From contig CACXMK010000017.1 of the NCBI GenBank assembly GCA_902768735.1, forward strand, positions 1 through 35,913: a stretch of 35,913 nucleotides of DNA, written 5' to 3'. Shown one piece after another: positions 14,857 through 23,400 of this stretch. The stretch is from an uncultured Lachnospiraceae bacterium. GTDB taxonomy: Bacteria; Bacillota; Clostridia; Lachnospirales; Lachnospiraceae. The position numbers and the translations under genes are program-made. Numbering within the stretch: the stretch's first letter is position 1; every line of letters starts with the position of its first letter. A model generated the notes under the pieces. That model ran no database searches. It saw only the letters and a list, made by a program, of their open reading frames with translations, and was not told where the DNA came from.

Positions 14857-15651
14857 TCAATGTTTTGGCATCGCTCCGAGGTATTCCTCGAGAGTGATCC
14901 CTTTGTCCATGATCTCCTTCGCGGCTTCTTCGCCGACGTACCGGTAATGCCACTGCTCGCCGCGGACGCCGGTGATCGCCATCTTGTTGCGGGGGTAGCG
15001 CTTGATGAAGCCGAATCGGCTGCAGTTTTCGTCCATCCACTCCCACACGGCATTAGCCGAGTCGTTGTCTCCGTTTTCGCTGGAGATGTCGACGCAGATG
15101 CCCAGCTCATGTTCGCTGGTGCCGGGCTCCGCTTCCCACTGGAGTGCCATTTCCCTCGCCTCTTCACGGCTCTTTCCGTAACCCATGTACTCGCTGATCT
15201 TGCTGTCGAGCCGGCTCTGCTGTTCCTCGGAGGTCCTGTAGCCCTCGATGACCCGCGGCGAGAGGCCGTCCGCGCGCATCTCGTCAAACATATCCTGAAG
15301 ATCCGGGTAGATCCTGCTGTCAACCTTGGCCCCGTAGCGGAGCTCCGTGAGCTCTCCGTCAAACGGCGCTGTCAGGGGATGATCCCTGTTCACGAGGATC
15401 AGGTTCCAGTCATTTGACTGCTTGAAACCGGCCTTCCCCTGCGATGTGTCGATACTGCTCTCCGCCACGGAAGTCCCGGCAAAAGCGATCTCCGGCAGAT
15501 CGAACCCGTAGAAGAACTGGTTGACCCCGATTGCGATCCCTATCACAAGCACGATAATGAGCAGCGCCGCCAGGATCTCTCCCTTGTACATGCGCTGCTT
15601 TTCGACCGGATCCCCCCTGTCGATCCCCCGTTTGTTCCTTCTGTCTGCCAT
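14857..15651 (-). CDS. Membrane-anchored D-Ala-D-Ala (or LD-) carboxypeptidase, VanY family (peptidase M15)
   Basis: 264 residues. A basic cytoplasmic N-terminus is followed by one membrane helix (about 26-46), so the catalytic domain faces the wall. Zinc ligands are visible: His181 and Asp188 in TSEHELGICVDIS (SxHxxGxAxD motif) and His235 in EQWHYRYVG. The Arg of the substrate site lies in VIEGYRTSEEQQ (Arg139). It trims the terminal D-Ala of peptidoglycan stems. No vanA/vanB-type genes are near, so a housekeeping role in wall remodelling is likely rather than resistance. ATG 15651 has GAGG seven bases upstream; an in-frame start 78 bp earlier has none. Confidence 0.92.
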   Translation of the reverse strand: MADRRNKRGIDRGDPVEKQRMYKGEILAALLIIVLVIGIAIGVNQFFYGFDLPEIAFAGTSVAESSIDTSQGKAGFKQSNDWNLILVNRDHPLTAPFDGELTELRYGAKVDSRIYPDLQDMFDEMRADGLSPRVIEGYRTSEEQQSRLDSKISEYMGYGKSREEAREMALQWEAEPGTSEHELGICVDISSENGDNDSANAVWEWMDENCSRFGFIKRYPRNKMAITGVRGEQWHYRYVGEEAAKEIMDKGITLEEYLGAMPKH

Positions 15652-15751
15652 CGTGAATCCTCTGTCTATTACAGAAATATTACGTTTTAAGTATACTCTG
15701 TTTCGCAAAAATTGCAAAGAGAATATCACATGTTAACGGCCAAAACAGTGC

Positions 15752-15791
15752 TCAAAAAGAGGCTGCCGCGAAAACTTCTCGTGACAGCCTC
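15752..15791 (-). terminator. Terminator of the PRTase-like gene
   Basis: On the minus strand GAGGCTGTCACGA pairs with TCGCGGCAGCCTC (one wobble, one mismatch), followed by TTTTT. Confidence 0.8.
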
Positions 15792-15837
15792 ATAAAGCCT
15801 GATCGCTATGAAATTGATCCGCCCTGCGGACCGAAGG

Positions 15838-16479
15838 TCAGCGCAGCTTCGAATAACCGAAACTGTTGCAGATCGCGTCGATCGGAACGTGATCTTTGCA
15901 GAGCTTGCAGTCTGTCGGCTTGTAGGAGCAGTAATCCGGAAGATCCGAAATATCCCACAGCGCGTGGATATCCTGGCCCAACACCTTCGAAGGCTGTGAA
16001 AAGATCGCCGAAATGCCCACGACTGTGCCGCCGTAGTAGTTGATGCTCTCACCTGCGCGAAGGATCGTCGTTCCTGTTGTCGCGGAAGCAAGAAGAAGGA
16101 GGACATGCTTGCCTCTGATCATCATCTCAGCGTTCTCACGGAAGATCATCTGGCCGTAACTGTCAAATTCAGGCGTATAGATATAGATCGTCTTGTGTGC
16201 GTTCAGGGACATGATCCCCGCCTGCGTCAGCTCATCCGCAAGATATGCGCCGATGACCTCCATGCCGTCCATGCAGACGATCGTGTCGACGATCGTTGTA
16301 GCCGTATAGGTGCTCGCAATAGCCTTCGCGGCTGCCCTGGCTTCATTTTGTCTCGTCTTCATCGTGGTCATATCAATGTAGTAATTGATGTGCGTGTTGG
16401 ACGTCACAAAATGTCCGGGAATCACTTTCATAATGACGTCAGGGTACTTCCTTGATCTCATCTTGGTATAAGTCTGCAT
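15838..16479 (-). CDS. Phosphoribosyltransferase-like protein (orotate PRTase type) with altered PRPP loop and Cys-rich tail
   Basis: 213 residues. The type I PRTase fold is recognisable: IVCMDGMEVIGAYLADEL (about 67-84), then the hydrophobic strand HVLLLLASATTGTTILRAG (125-143), where the PRPP motif should be. The acidic pair of the canonical VVDDxxTTG is replaced by ASATTGTT, so metal-PRPP chemistry may be lost or different. The C-terminus carries Cys184, Cys191, Cys194 and Cys204 (C-x6-C-x2-C-x9-C), suggestive of a metal site. GGGAGG lies five bases before ATG 16479. Possibilities are a regulatory PRTase paralogue or an OPRT-like enzyme with relaxed motif. Confidence 0.72.
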   Translation of the reverse strand: MQTYTKMRSRKYPDVIMKVIPGHFVTSNTHINYYIDMTTMKTRQNEARAAAKAIASTYTATTIVDTIVCMDGMEVIGAYLADELTQAGIMSLNAHKTIYIYTPEFDSYGQMIFRENAEMMIRGKHVLLLLASATTGTTILRAGESINYYGGTVVGISAIFSQPSKVLGQDIHALWDISDLPDYCSYKPTDCKLCKDHVPIDAICNSFGYSKLR

Positions 16480-16790
16480 AAATACCTCCCTTGTTAAGCA
16501 CTGTCAGGTCCCCCAACCGGGCAGCACCCGCGATGTAAGCATTTCTATATCGTCAATTATACTATGGTTTTGCATCTTTTGCACAAAAAAATGCATATTC
16601 TGCTTCAATTATCTGCCAGAATACTCAACAAACCGGCTTTCTCTTTTTTTTCGGAAAACTTTATAAGTTTTTCATTCTTTCTAAATAGTTTTATAACAAC
16701 TATCGTGTATAGTAAGAAATGTAAACAAGAGAAAACATTTCCCCCTCTTAAAAATCTCATTGTTTAACAAGATTTACATTTCCCCCTTTC
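16480..16790. other. AT-rich intergenic region
   Basis: It contains a perfect -10 TATAAT on the minus strand (16561-16556) for the PRTase-like gene, with GATGCAAAACC and GTGCAAAAG repeats just upstream in place of a clear -35. ACATTTCCCCCTCT (16735-16748) is repeated as ACATTTCCCCCTTT (16776-16789). I see no gene here. Confidence 0.5.
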
Positions 16791-16822
16791 AAAAAAGCCC
16801 TTCGCATAGCGAGGGGCTTTTT
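16791..16822. terminator. Terminator of the DapF-like racemase gene, bidirectional
   Basis: AAAAAGCCC-t-TCGC, loop ATA, GCGA-g-GGGCTTTTT. There are A and T runs on both sides. It lies eight bases past the racemase stop. Confidence 0.88.
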
Positions 16823-16829
16823 CCTGTGT

Positions 16830-17600
16830 TCAGATCTCAATTTCGATCGGGTCTTCCAGCGCGATCTTTCCACCGATCGTGCCGGCATAGCGGCCCTGCC
16901 GCTTCGCCATGTTGACTGTGATCGTTCCGCCGGGCTGCTCAAAGCTGTAGCTGTGGAAACCATCTTCTTTGTTTCTCGTGAGGAACCAGGCTGCGGCGAG
17001 CGACCCGCTCCCGCAGGAGGATTCCAGGCAGATCGACTCCGGTTCCTTCACATAGACGACCGGTGTCAAAACATCGCCGTTCACGAACATAACACCGAAC
17101 GCGCTGTAATTCTTCCCGAATTTGTCGATCATCCGGCGGGCGAACGCCTCGTCGAATTCCCTGTCCTGGCAGATCATGTGCGAGATCCCCCTGGAGATCA
17201 CGATCGGATACAGCTGGTCTGCCTCATCTCCCGCCATTTCGATGAGATCGGGCATCGGCATCTGCGCCGCGGCGGTCTCCCGCTCAAGGTCGCAGATCAC
17301 TTCCAGCTTTTCACGAGTGCCGGAGATCTCTATTTTGCAATGGTCGATCTCCCGCTCCGTGCACAGAAGGTAGCCGAAGGAGCGCGCCGCATTGCCGCAG
17401 AACTCGCCGCCGGCCATTTCGAGCCTTCCAAGGCTCCCGCCGTAGAGGGGCCTCGTCTCAAAGCCCACCTGCTCAGCCTTCAGCGCCGGGTCCGCCATGA
17501 TCGCCTCAGCGACCTTCTGCCGGTCCGCCTTCGGAACGCCGCTCCGGACGATCGCCGTGCGGTTGCCCGCCGGATTCGCCATTACTACTGTAAACTTCAT
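16830..17600 (-). CDS. DapF-fold amino-acid racemase/epimerase
   Basis: 256 residues. Two symmetric half-domains each bear a catalytic Cys: Cys68 in GGEFCGNAARSFG and Cys196 in ESSCGSGSLAAAW. These align with the MCGNG and CGTG motifs of diaminopimelate epimerase, but the surroundings differ (EFCGNAARS). That matches the divergent PLP-independent branch which, from memory, includes histidine racemases of the CntK/Fusobacterium type. It lies directly downstream of a polar amino-acid ABC transporter on the same strand, which suggests it acts on the imported amino acid. AGGAGGTAGCA precedes ATG 17600. A true DapF role is less likely because of the motif changes. Confidence 0.82.
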   Translation of the reverse strand: MKFTVVMANPAGNRTAIVRSGVPKADRQKVAEAIMADPALKAEQVGFETRPLYGGSLGRLEMAGGEFCGNAARSFGYLLCTEREIDHCKIEISGTREKLEVICDLERETAAAQMPMPDLIEMAGDEADQLYPIVISRGISHMICQDREFDEAFARRMIDKFGKNYSAFGVMFVNGDVLTPVVYVKEPESICLESSCGSGSLAAAWFLTRNKEDGFHSYSFEQPGGTITVNMAKRQGRYAGTIGGKIALEDPIEIEI

Positions 17601-17641
17601 TGCTACCTCCTAGTCGAAGCGCTCTGCGCGAAGACACGCGA

Positions 17642-17748
17642 GGAGAAATTCGCGAAGGCGATTTCTCCGATGCGATCCGCAAGGTTTGCGGCGTTTCGAC
17701 GCAAACCTTGTGAGTAAAAAATCAGCTCATCAGAGTGATTTTTTACTC
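17642..17748 (-). repeat. Three consecutive hairpins between the ABC-transporter ATPase and racemase genes
   Basis: Hairpin 1: GGAGAAAT(t)CGC / GCGATTTCTCC (17642-17668). Hairpin 2: CAAGGTTTGCG / CGCAAACCTTG, 11 perfect pairs (17680-17710). Hairpin 3: GAGTAAAAAATCA / TGATTTTTTACTC, 13 perfect pairs (17712-17748). All three sit in 107 bp between two genes of one apparent operon. It could be a composite palindromic repeat element or a processing/attenuation region lowering racemase expression. Confidence 0.8.
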
Positions 17749-17760
17749 TTGTCTCCTTAA

Positions 17761-18528
17761 TTATCCGTTTTCTGAAAATCTCGCGAGGAACCTCTGCGTG
17801 CGCTCCTCCTTCGGATTCGTGATGACGTCCTCAGGCCGTCCCTCTTCGACGATGTAACCGCCGTCCATGAAGATCACGCGGTCCGCGACGTCTCTCGCGA
17901 AAGCCATCTCGTGTGTGACGATGACCATCGTCATATGCTCCTGCGCGAGCTGGCGGATGACCTTCAGGATCTCGCCGGTCAGCTCCGGATCCAGCGCCGA
18001 CGTAGGCTCGTCAAAAAACAGGATGTCCGGGTTCATGCACAGCGCCCTCGCGATCGCGACACGCTGCTGCTGTCCGCCTGAGAGCTGCTGGGGATAATAG
18101 TTCTCCTTGCCTTCGAGTCCCATCTTGGAGATGAGCACCCTGGCCTCTTTCTCAACTTCTTTTCTGTCTCTTTTTTGAACGCTGACCGGCGCGTCGCACA
18201 GGTTCTTGAGCACACTGTAGTGCGGGAACAGGTTGAACTGCTGGAAGACCAGGCCAAAATACCCCTTGATCTTTCTCAGTTCCGAAGGCGGTGCGTATAC
18301 GCTCTTTCCGTTTTCATCATTCTTTGCGGCATACTCGCCTTTGTAGGTCAGGTCGCCGCTGTCCATTGTCTCGAGCATGGTCGCGCAGCGGAGGAGCGTC
18401 GACTTTCCGCTTCCGGAAGGGCCGATGATCGCGACAACTTCGCCTTTGTCAACGGAGACCGTGATATCGTTGAGGACCTTCAGATCGCCGAAGGATTTAC
18501 TTACATTTTTGATCTCAAATAAACTCAT
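17761..18528 (-). CDS. Polar amino-acid ABC transporter, ATP-binding protein (GlnQ/HisP type)
   Basis: 255 residues, full length. Walker [10 protein letters not shown] (about 36-44), Q-loop in [13 protein letters not shown], signature [15 protein letters not shown], Walker [16 protein letters not shown], and switch His in VTHEM. It energises amino-acid import with the permease and binding protein encoded just upstream in the transcript. GGAGG lies nine bases before ATG 18528, and the gap to the permease stop is 15 bp. Confidence 0.97.
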   Translation of the reverse strand: MSLFEIKNVSKSFGDLKVLNDITVSVDKGEVVAIIGPSGSGKSTLLRCATMLETMDSGDLTYKGEYAAKNDENGKSVYAPPSELRKIKGYFGLVFQQFNLFPHYSVLKNLCDAPVSVQKRDRKEVEKEARVLISKMGLEGKENYYPQQLSGGQQQRVAIARALCMNPDILFFDEPTSALDPELTGEILKVIRQLAQEHMTMVIVTHEMAFARDVADRVIFMDGGYIVEEGRPEDVITNPKEERTQRFLARFSENG

Positions 18529-18543
18529 CTTCGCGAACCTCCG

Positions 18544-19194
18544 TTAATTGTAGTAGCTCAGCGCTTTTTCGATCCGATCCATAGCGATCGTCACCACAAG
18601 GTTAAACAGGTAATAGAACAGACCTGCCACGAACAGCGGCATCAGGCTGGACATCGCTGCCGAGACCTGCTTGGCGTACGTGAACATCTCCTGATAAGCG
18701 AGAACGAACGCAAGCGAGGTGTCCTTGACGAGGGTGATGACTTCGTTCGTCACCGGAGGGATCGTCCGCTTGACCATCTGCGGAAAGATGATCTTAACAA
18801 AAGTCTGTACTTTGGTATATCCAAGGACCGTAGCCGCCTCGGTCTGCCCCACGGGAATACTCTGAATGCCCGCGCGGAAGATCTCAGCGAAATAGGCCGC
18901 ATAGTTAATGGAAAAACCGATCAGCGTCGCGTACAGTCTCCAGCCCGTGCTGAGCTTCATCCCGAACAGGTAGTAAGGGCCGTAGAACACAACGATGAGC
19001 TGCAGCATCAGAGGCGTTCCTCTGAGGATAGAGATAATGCCCTGGATCAGCACGGAGAGGGGTTTGATCTTGCTCATTCTCCCCAGCGCCACCAGGATAC
19101 CCAGCGGCATAGAAAACAGCAGAGTGAAAAAGAAGATGATGAGAGTTGATCCGAATCCGGATCCGATCTGGCGCATTACGTTCATGAGGCTCAT
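18544..19194 (-). CDS. Polar amino-acid ABC transporter, permease (HisM/GlnP type)
   Basis: 216 residues with about five membrane helices. The EAA motif region AAYFAEIFRAGIQSIPVGQTEAA is the classical ATPase-contact loop of PAAT permeases (positions about 100-122), preceded by the ISILRGTPLMLQL element. Only one permease gene is present, so it is presumably a homodimer. AAGGAG lies about ten bases before ATG 19194. Confidence 0.96.
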   Translation of the reverse strand: MSLMNVMRQIGSGFGSTLIIFFFTLLFSMPLGILVALGRMSKIKPLSVLIQGIISILRGTPLMLQLIVVFYGPYYLFGMKLSTGWRLYATLIGFSINYAAYFAEIFRAGIQSIPVGQTEAATVLGYTKVQTFVKIIFPQMVKRTIPPVTNEVITLVKDTSLAFVLAYQEMFTYAKQVSAAMSSLMPLFVAGLFYYLFNLVVTIAMDRIEKALSYYN

Positions 19195-19220
19195 GGGCTT
19201 GTGCTCCTTCTGATTCTTGG

Positions 19221-19259
19221 ATAAGAAAGACCGCCTGTGCCCTTTCCCGGGCGCAGGCG
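19221..19259 (-). terminator. Hairpin between the binding-protein and permease genes (attenuator-like)
   Basis: On the minus strand CGCCTGCGCCC, a short GA-rich loop, GGGCACAGGCG, then GTCTTTCTTAT. A partial terminator here would give more binding protein than membrane components, a common arrangement. Confidence 0.6.
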
Positions 19260-19286
19260 ATCATTCTGATCATAATTGTTCGATTT

Positions 19287-19362
19287 CAGCTACTGCCTGG
19301 GCGTCGATCACTTCTAAGCGATCCATTTCGGGGCAGCACCTGCCTTTACGCCGATCACTTCT
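19287..19362 (-). repeat. Decayed 29-bp duplication of the end of the binding-protein gene
   Basis: 19334-19362 (terminal GAG-AAG-TGA and following bases) matches 19287-19315 at 23 of 29 positions, period 47 bp. The stop TGA is conserved in the copy. Confidence 0.65.
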
Positions 19363-20254
19363 CGGTGATGAGCATTTCCGGCAGATTGTCCTCAGCGTAG
19401 TGCTGAGCGATCTCCATGACTGTGCCGTCTGCCAGCATCTCGTCATAGGTCTCCTGAACCTGGTCCCTGAGTTCCTCGTTGCCAAGCTTGAATGCGATCG
19501 CATACTGCTCTTTGGAAACTTCTTCTCCGAGGATGCGGAACTTGTCGGGGTTGTTCTTCATCTGGTACTGCGCAACGCCGATGTCAACAGCGATCGCGTC
19601 AACAGCGCCTGTCATCATATCCTGGAAGCAGGTGTTGTAGCTGGGGTTCAGCTCCAGCTTTGCGAAGGATGCGGTAAGGTCAGCGAGCTCTTCGCCCTCA
19701 AGAGCGGTCTGCGCAGAAGAATCAGTCTGTGTGATCACGATCTTGCCTGCAAGATCAGCGAGGCTCTGGATGTCAGAATCAGCCATAACACACATAACGA
19801 TGGAGTTGTTTACATAAGGTCTGCTCCATGTGTACAGCTCCTCACGGCCTGTGTAAGTCATGCCGTTCCAGATGCAGTCGATGGAACCGCTGTCGATCTC
19901 AGCGTCCTTGTTATCCCAGTTGATGGGCTTCTTGACCAGTGTCCAGCCGCGGCGGTTGCAGAGTTCCTGCGCCAGCTCAAGGTCGAACCCTGTGTAATCG
20001 TTGGTTGCCATATCAAGATAGCCGTAAGGCGGATACTCAGCGTCAAAACCGACTACGAACTCTCTGCCTTCTGCGGTTGCTGTCTCAACTGCTGCTTCTG
20101 TCTGCTCGGCGGTCTGCTCAACTGCCTCCTGAGCTGCTTCTTCCGCTTTTTCCGCCTGGCTGGTGGCTGTCGATGCCGCGGAGGATCCGCCGCAAGCCGC
20201 AAGGGAAGCTGCCATTACGCCTGCCAGGAACAGGGCTGCTAACTTTTTCATCAT
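19355..20254 (-). CDS. Polar amino-acid ABC transporter, substrate-binding lipoprotein
   Basis: 299 residues. The signal peptide ends in a lipobox LAAC (Cys21), then an Ala/Glu/Thr coiled linker (22-65). The SBP_bac_3 fold begins at FVVGFDAEYPPYGYLD and includes GFDLELAQELC, then IDCIWNGMTYT, and the ligand-contacting ITQTDSSAQTAL loop. The substrate is an amino acid; the DapF-like racemase in the same unit hints at one with a D-form or epimer. GGGAGG lies seven bases before the first of two ATGs. Confidence 0.95.
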   Translation of the reverse strand: MMKKLAALFLAGVMAASLAACGGSSAASTATSQAEKAEEAAQEAVEQTAEQTEAAVETATAEGREFVVGFDAEYPPYGYLDMATNDYTGFDLELAQELCNRRGWTLVKKPINWDNKDAEIDSGSIDCIWNGMTYTGREELYTWSRPYVNNSIVMCVMADSDIQSLADLAGKIVITQTDSSAQTALEGEELADLTASFAKLELNPSYNTCFQDMMTGAVDAIAVDIGVAQYQMKNNPDKFRILGEEVSKEQYAIAFKLGNEELRDQVQETYDEMLADGTVMEIAQHYAEDNLPEMLITEK

Positions 20255-20389
20255 CTTTTTTCCTCCCAGATAGTTAGATTACATTTTGCCCGCATCCGAA
20301 TGCTGTCTGTACGTGACTGCGGGCTTTCGATGCTTTGGCCTGTCTCATTTCACCGTAAAACAGGTCACAGCATCACACACTGTAGTATA

Positions 20390-20418
20390 GTATCACGCTA
20401 AAGTGTGTTTGTAAACAC
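20390..20418 (-). promoter_or_regulatory. Promoter/operator of the amino-acid transporter operon
   Basis: The 14-bp perfect palindrome GTGTTTGTAAACAC (20405-20418) contains, on the minus strand, TTTACA as a -35. TACTAT (17 bp on) or the overlapping TATACT (20 bp on) would be the -10. A palindrome covering the -35 suggests repression. Confidence 0.5.
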
Positions 20419-20445
20419 GACATCCGGTAAGTTTATATCTTATTT

Positions 20446-23400
20446 TTAGTGAAACTTTGCTTTGATCCAAACCACCGCGGCCAGAGCAAGAAAAGCCGCT
20501 GCAGGCAATAGCCCGCTCCTGTAGAGGTGGACCAAAAGGTTGGAGCTTACCAACACGCGGTATTCCTGTTCTCCGGCATCTGCTTGCTGCTTGGAGTCTG
20601 CACCTGCCGCGTCGCCGGCGTCATCCGCCTGCTCTCCATGATCCGCACCGGAATAATCGCCTTCCGCCTCTTCAATTCCCAACAGCCCGCTGCTATAGTT
20701 GCCCGCTCCATCCGCCGCGGTAGCTGTCATTGTCTGCCACTTTTCAGAAGCATTGATCTTGACCGGTACCTCTCCTCTGTTGCTGCCGAGAATTTCCTCC
20801 AGCTCCGCTTTTTCAAATTGATATTCTTCGAGAATTGAGCCCTTGTCATCCCTGATCTGAACCGCCAGGCTCTGCAGCTCCATGTTGTCTTCAGGAAGCA
20901 GATGGATCTCAATCGCATCCGTCACAAATCTTCGCTGATCCGTTTCTGAACCCACGATTCTCACGGCGGGCGGTGTTTTGTCAACGGCCCATTCCGGGGA
21001 ATTGTCAGTCGCTCTGCCGGTCAGATCTCCCCTTCGAAAGCGTCCCGGACTGCTGTTGTGCCGGCCTGCCGCATCGTCCGATTCCAGGAGCAGGCTGTAT
21101 TTCCCCTCCTCATGAAATGCAGAGGGGTCGATCCTATAAACATATTTCCATCCGGACCTGCCCGCGCTCTCCGCGACCGCGTAATCGACGCCTTCCGTCA
21201 GCACATGCCCAGCGCCGTTTCGGAACAGCGTGACCTGCCTTCCGATCAGCGGCGACACATTGTACTCCGCCACGACAAACGGACGGTCCGCACTCGTGTA
21301 GTAACCGCCGATCATTTCCAGCGTCCCTGCGTCCTCCGTGAGGTCATAGAGCGACCCGAACCGGTTCACGCTCAGATTTCTTCTGACAAAAACCCGGTTT
21401 CCCGCAAGGTCGCAGGCCGTTCCGAGCAGCACGCAGACGCCGTCCGACGCTCTCTCCCGCATAAGATCAGGGAGCGCGATGCTGCCTGCGCTTTTTACAG
21501 CGATACCGGCGTCTCCTTCAGCTGCGCTCACCGATCCTGTCGGGTCTCCGCCCCGGCATTCCATGGTCCGCCCGCCCGCGCTCACGTTGCTCCACACCAC
21601 ATAGCAGGCGGCCGGCGAGGGGTTCTCCTCCTCCCAACGGAGCACCGGCGAGATCTCGTCGGCGTACGCAGCCGCCTCCCTCACCGTCCCCTTGTCAAAA
21701 CACAGCCTCGGCGCAGTCCAGTCCAGCACAAACGGAGCTTCCGAGACGGGCACAGCCGTATTTCCGGCCAGATCCATGCAGGTGCATTGCAGCGCCCACT
21801 CCCCTTCTCCCGTATAGGGCAGCTCCATCTCATAGACAACCGCTGCCAAAGCAGTTCCCGCGGCCGCTCTTCGCCCATCGACCAAGCGAAATCCCGTTGA
21901 GCGGGGCACGATTTTGACCCTGTCTTCGTCAAACGAAAGGTCCGTTATGCGGATCGTCGCCACTCGCTCCCGATTGTAATACCTGCCGTTTCGCACGTCA
22001 TTGTTGTCCCAGAAAACTTCGATGCGCGGAGGCGTCGCATCTATAACAAAGGCCCTGGGCGCTTCTCCTGCATAGCGCACCACCGCCGGATTCCCGAGCG
22101 CGTCCGCGCCGCCCACATCCAGCGTGTATGCGCCGTCCGCGGGAAAGCGCACTTCCATGATCCAGATGTCTGCGTCACCAGTGCCGCCAAGCTGCTGCCA
22201 CACATCCGCACTGCTCGTGCCGCCGCCAAGCTGCTGCCATGCGTCCGCACCGCCCGTGCCGTTGCCGGGCTGCTGCCATGCGTCCGCACTGCCCGTGCCG
22301 TTGCCGGGCTGTCGCCATGCGTCCGCACTGCCCGTGCCGTTGCCGGGCTGTCGCCATGCGTCCGCACTGCCTCTCATTCTTCTCCACGTCCCGACCTGTG
22401 CGCCCGGTGCGCTTACGATCAGCGTCCCCGCGTCAAAGTTCCGCTCGCGCACAGCGATCCGCGCCGTCCTCTCCCTGTCAAAGTACATCCCGTTCCGCAC
22501 CTCGTTGTTATCATAGACAACGGTCACTTCCGGGCTCGTCGTGTCGATCCCGAACCGGATGATCCCGCCCTCGCGCGGGTCCGAGAGATTCCCGGCGTTG
22601 TCCTCCGCGGCGACCCGCACCACGATGTCGTTGCTCTCCCACTGCCCGCCCGACGGGATCGTGATCCGCCCGCTATAGCGGTACACCGGCCGGTTCTCCG
22701 CGTCCGGGTCGGCGGACGCATCCTCACCGCGAAAGAGGGTTGCTGCGGAGGTCAGTGTTTTGCCATCCAGAAGGACGTCGTAGCGCACTTCCCTAAGTCC
22801 GGAGGCGCCGGCTTCCCTGCCCGGATCCTCCGCCGTGACTTCCAGCGTCACCTGCCCGCCGTACAGCGGCTGCCCGTCCGCGCTCCTCGCGGTGATCGAC
22901 GAAACGGCGCGCACCGAAGCCGACGGCGCGTCGATGTCCGCCTCCGGCAGCCTTATGTCAAAATACAGATTCACCGTCCTCCCAAGCCCTGCCGACTCGT
23001 TCCCGGCGCGGTCGCGGAAGACGACGTCCTCGAGCCGGAGGACCTGCTCGCCGTGAATCGCGGCCTGCGTGTTACAGCGATGTCTGTAAAGCGTCCCATC
23101 CGGTGCGGGATCGTTGCCGCTTTCCGCTGCCGAACTGCCACTTCCTGCTGCCGAACTGCTGCTGCCTGCCGTCGAACTGCCGCCGCCTGCTGTCGAACTG
23201 CCGCCGCCTGCTGCCGAACTGCTGCTGCCTGCCGTCGATCGGATCCTGCAGGAGACGCTGACCGGCGAGGTGTCCGCGGCATTCCAGCGAATCACCGCAT
23301 CCGTCTCTCTCCGATATGGCATGAAGCCTTCGCGATCGGTGACCCAGACGTCGCCGTGCTGTTCCACTCTGTAATAAACATTTCCCGCATTGTTCTCAAA

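Noticed and set aside
14857-15651. Vancomycin-resistance vanY
   Set aside because: The family matches, but no vanHAX/vanRS-type genes are nearby. A housekeeping carboxypeptidase is the simpler reading.
15521-15736. Small plus-strand frame over the carboxypeptidase N-terminus
   Set aside because: No ribosome binding site and antisense to a membrane helix, whose complement gives spurious hydrophobic frames.
22041-22562. Cys/His/Arg-rich small frames
   Set aside because: Alternative frames of the 39-bp repeat in the Ig-protein gene; no start signals.
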